This document shows, one piece after another, positions 7,261 to 8,962 of a DNA stretch of 8,962 bases (within the stretch, counting starts at the first letter, position 1; each line of letters opens with the position of its first letter). Origin of the DNA: JBFKAV01 sp041621405 (lineage in GTDB: Bacteria; Pseudomonadota; Alphaproteobacteria; Rhodobacterales; Rhodobacteraceae); contig JBFKAV010000140.1 of the NCBI GenBank assembly GCA_041621405.1, positions 1-8,962 of the forward strand, in the 5' to 3' direction. The notes under the pieces were generated by a model, which was not told the origin of the DNA, searched no databases, and was given only the letters and a program-made list of their open reading frames with translations. Position numbers and translations under genes: made by a program.

Positions 7261-8637
7261 ATGACAAAGGGCTGGACGAAATCCGACTGGCGGGCCAAGC
7301 CGAGGGTGCAGATGCCCGACTATGCCGACGCCGCCGCGCTGGGGGCCGTCGAGGCGCAGCTCTCCAAGTATCCGCCGCTGGTCTTTGCCGGCGAGGCGCG
7401 GCGATTGAAGCGGGCGCTCGGGGCGGCGGCCGAGGGCAAGGCGTTCCTCCTTCAGGGCGGCGACTGCGCCGAGAGCTTCTCGGAGTTCTCGGCCGATCTC
7501 ATTCGCGACACTTTTAAGGTAATGCTGCAGATGGCGGTGGTGCTGACCTACGGTGCCAAGGTGCCGGTAGTGAAGGTCGGCCGCATGGCCGGCCAGTTCG
7601 CCAAGCCGCGTTCTGCGCCGACCGAGACGGTAGCGGGCGTCGAGCTGCCTTCCTACCGGGGCGACATCGTCAACGGTTTCGACTTCACCGCCGAGGCCCG
7701 GCTGCCCGAGCCTGCACGGATGCTTCAGGCCTATACCCAGGCGGCGGCGACGCTGAACCTCCTGCGCGCCTTCTCCTCGGGCGGCTTCGCCGACATCCAC
7801 CGCGTGCATTCCTGGACGCTGGGCTTCGCCGAGGGCGAGAAGGCGGAACGCTACCGCGAGCTCTCGAACCGGATCGCGGATGCGCTCGACTTCATGACTG
7901 CGGCGGGGGTGAACGCGGACACCAACCACGACCTGGCCACGGTCGATTTCTACACCAGCCACGAGGCGCTGCTCCTGGAATACGAGGAGGCGCTCTGCCG
8001 GATCGATTCCACCACCGGCCTGCCGGTGGCGGGCTCGGGCCACCTGATCTGGATCGGCGATCGCACGCGGCAGCCGGACGGGGCGCATGTGGAGTTCGCC
8101 CGGGGCGTGCAGAACCCGATCGGGCTGAAATGCGGGCCGTCGCTCACGACCGACGACCTGAAGCTGCTGATCGAGCGGCTGAACCCGGCGAACGAGCCGG
8201 GGCGGCTGACGCTGATCGCGCGGTTCGGGGCCGGCAAGGTCGGCGACCACCTGCCGCGGCTGATCCGGGCGGTCGAGGAGGAGGGCGCGAAGGTGCTCTG
8301 GTCCTGCGATCCGATGCACGGCAACACGATCAAGTCGGCGTCAGGCTACAAGACCCGGCCGTTCGAAAGCGTGCTGCGCGAGGTCAGGGAGTTCTTCGAC
8401 GTCCACAATGCCGAAGGCACGATCCCGGGCGGCGTACATTTCGAGATGACCGGCAAGGACGTCACCGAATGCACCGGCGGGGTCCGGGCGGTGAGCGAGG
8501 AGGACCTCTCGGACCGCTACCACACCGCCTGCGATCCCAGGCTGAACGCGAGCCAGGCGCTCGAGCTCGCCTTCCTGATCGCCGAGGAGATCTCGGAGCG
8601 GCGGGCAATCGCCCAGGCCCGCGCCGCCGAGGGCTGA
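7261..8637 (+). CDS. aroG: 3-deoxy-7-phosphoheptulonate (DAHP) synthase, class II
   Basis: Condenses phosphoenolpyruvate with erythrose 4-phosphate to DAHP, the first step of the shikimate pathway to aromatic amino acids. The 458 residues match the length and motif order of the class II (plant/Mycobacterium-type) enzymes: WRAKPRVQMPDY (10-21), LLQGGDCAESF (63-73), GRMAGQFAKPRS (107-118), SYRGDIVNGF (131-140), HEALLLEYEEAL (234-245), KCGPS (290-294), WSCDPMHGNT (347-356), GGVHFEMTGKDVTECTGG (390-407) and HTACDPRLNASQALELAFLI (421-440). The four metal ligands known from the M. tuberculosis enzyme correspond to C69, H353, E395 and D425, all present. The large N-terminal extension that carries inhibitor sites in some class II enzymes is short here, so feedback control cannot be predicted. 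ATG 7261 has GAGGAG seven bases upstream. It appears to be a single-gene transcript. Symbol use varies among organisms (aroG, aroF, aroA-II). Confidence 0.97.
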   Translation: MTKGWTKSDWRAKPRVQMPDYADAAALGAVEAQLSKYPPLVFAGEARRLKRALGAAAEGKAFLLQGGDCAESFSEFSADLIRDTFKVMLQMAVVLTYGAKVPVVKVGRMAGQFAKPRSAPTETVAGVELPSYRGDIVNGFDFTAEARLPEPARMLQAYTQAAATLNLLRAFSSGGFADIHRVHSWTLGFAEGEKAERYRELSNRIADALDFMTAAGVNADTNHDLATVDFYTSHEALLLEYEEALCRIDSTTGLPVAGSGHLIWIGDRTRQPDGAHVEFARGVQNPIGLKCGPSLTTDDLKLLIERLNPANEPGRLTLIARFGAGKVGDHLPRLIRAVEEEGAKVLWSCDPMHGNTIKSASGYKTRPFESVLREVREFFDVHNAEGTIPGGVHFEMTGKDVTECTGGVRAVSEEDLSDRYHTACDPRLNASQALELAFLIAEEISERRAIAQARAAEG

Positions 8638-8654
8638 GCCGTCCGAGACGTTTC

Positions 8655-8690
8655 AGGGGCGGCGCAACACCGGGTTGCGCCGCCCTTTCT
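8655..8690 (+). terminator. intrinsic terminator of the DAHP synthase gene
   Basis: A perfect 12-bp stem, GGGCGGCGCAAC (8657-8668) with GTTGCGCCGCCC (8674-8685), closes a five-base loop. The stem can extend by one G-T and one A-T pair (8655-8656 with 8686-8687). It is followed by TTTCT and begins 18 bases after the TGA stop. The T-run is short, but the GC-rich stem is strong. It sits between convergent genes; a T-run is not clear on the other strand, so rightward function is the safer reading. Confidence 0.85.
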
Positions 8691-8763
8691 CATTTCGGTG
8701 CAAGGCCTTGGCTTGATCCGTTGACCCGACCCTGAGACCTGTGACACGGCGCGCCGGGCGCGA

Positions 8764-8962
8764 TCAGTCCCGCGAATGAACGAGGCGCAGATGCGCGCCG
8801 CGGGGCTTCTCCGGGGCCGGGTCGAACGGCGCGACGGGCTCGAAGAAGCCGGCGGCGGGCGGCGCGGGCTGGAGTTGGGCGGGCTCCTGCGGCCGCATTG
8901 CCGGCGGCGCCACCGCCACCGAGGCTAGCCGGAAACGCCGCGGGGCGCGGCCAATCTTGCCC
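8764..8962 (-). CDS. C-terminal end of an unidentified Pro/Ala-rich protein (5' end beyond window)
   Basis: A minus-strand frame stays open from the right edge to TGA at 8764-8766, about 65 codons. The reading runs from GKIGRAPRRFRLASVAVAPP through a Pro/Ala-rich stretch (AQLQPAPPAAGFFEPVAPFD) to the end, GAHLRLVHSRD. Third positions are mostly G or C, as in the other genes, and the arrangement convergent to the DAHP synthase gene after a terminator is natural. The low-complexity composition looks like a disordered tail. I cannot name the family, and in such GC-rich DNA a 199-bp open frame could be chance; a competing plus-strand frame from ATG 8776 (51 codons) looks less protein-like. Confidence 0.5.
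   Translation of the reverse strand, partial: GKIGRAPRRFRLASVAVAPPAMRPQEPAQLQPAPPAAGFFEPVAPFDPAPEKPRGAHLRLVHSRD

Noticed and set aside
7216..8319. 367-codon minus-strand open frame opposite the DAHP synthase gene
   Set aside because: The plus strand encodes a full class II DAHP synthase with all four metal ligands; the antisense product has shadow composition.
8748..8762. GGCGCGCC with an adjoining CGCGC/GCGCG hairpin as a terminator for the right-edge gene
   Set aside because: The stem is only five pairs and no T-run follows in the leftward direction.

Overview
The window is about 9 kb of very GC-rich chromosomal DNA with compact genes and strongly GC-biased third codon positions. Gene content points to an alphaproteobacterium of the Rhodobacteraceae (Rhodobacter/Roseobacter group): an alphaproteobacterial-type SspB, class II fumarase followed by a DUF4169 protein, a class II DAHP synthase, and an intergenic element whose wording resembles sequences I recall recurring in that family. 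The placement is inferred from gene families and has not been tested by database search.

Layout, left to right. (1) 2-136, plus: the last 44 codons of an unidentified gene. (2) 166-1757, minus: fumC, then a small basic DUF4169 gene joined to it by a 4-base ATGA overlap. (3) 1758-2056: divergent spacer with a possible fumC promoter. (4) 2057-3106, plus: an unrecognised membrane protein of about seven helices, convergent with (5) sspB, 3126-3587, minus, a ClpXP adaptor. (6) 3657-5707, minus: a two-gene chromate-resistance unit, a rhodanese-ChrB fusion followed by chrA, joined by a GTGA overlap that fixes a GTG start for chrA. (7) 5708-6060: gene-free stretch with hairpins and the repeat-like element. 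(8) 6061-7065, minus: a GlxA-type AraC-family regulator, divergent from (9) 7261-8637, plus: class II DAHP synthase, with a good sigma-70-like promoter carrying a 12-bp palindrome and a strong intrinsic terminator. (10) 8764-8962, minus: the Pro/Ala-rich C-terminal end of a gene running off the right edge.

Functionally this is mostly housekeeping: TCA cycle (fumC), regulated proteolysis (sspB) and entry to the shikimate pathway (DAHP synthase), plus an accessory-looking oxyanion/chromate module and one orphan membrane protein. I see no insertion sequence, tRNA, rRNA, CRISPR array or phage gene, and nothing that makes a convincing undescribed multi-gene system. The points most worth a second look are the rhodanese-ChrB/chrA pair without a visible regulator, the membrane protein of unknown family, the intergenic repeat-like element and the palindrome in the DAHP synthase promoter.
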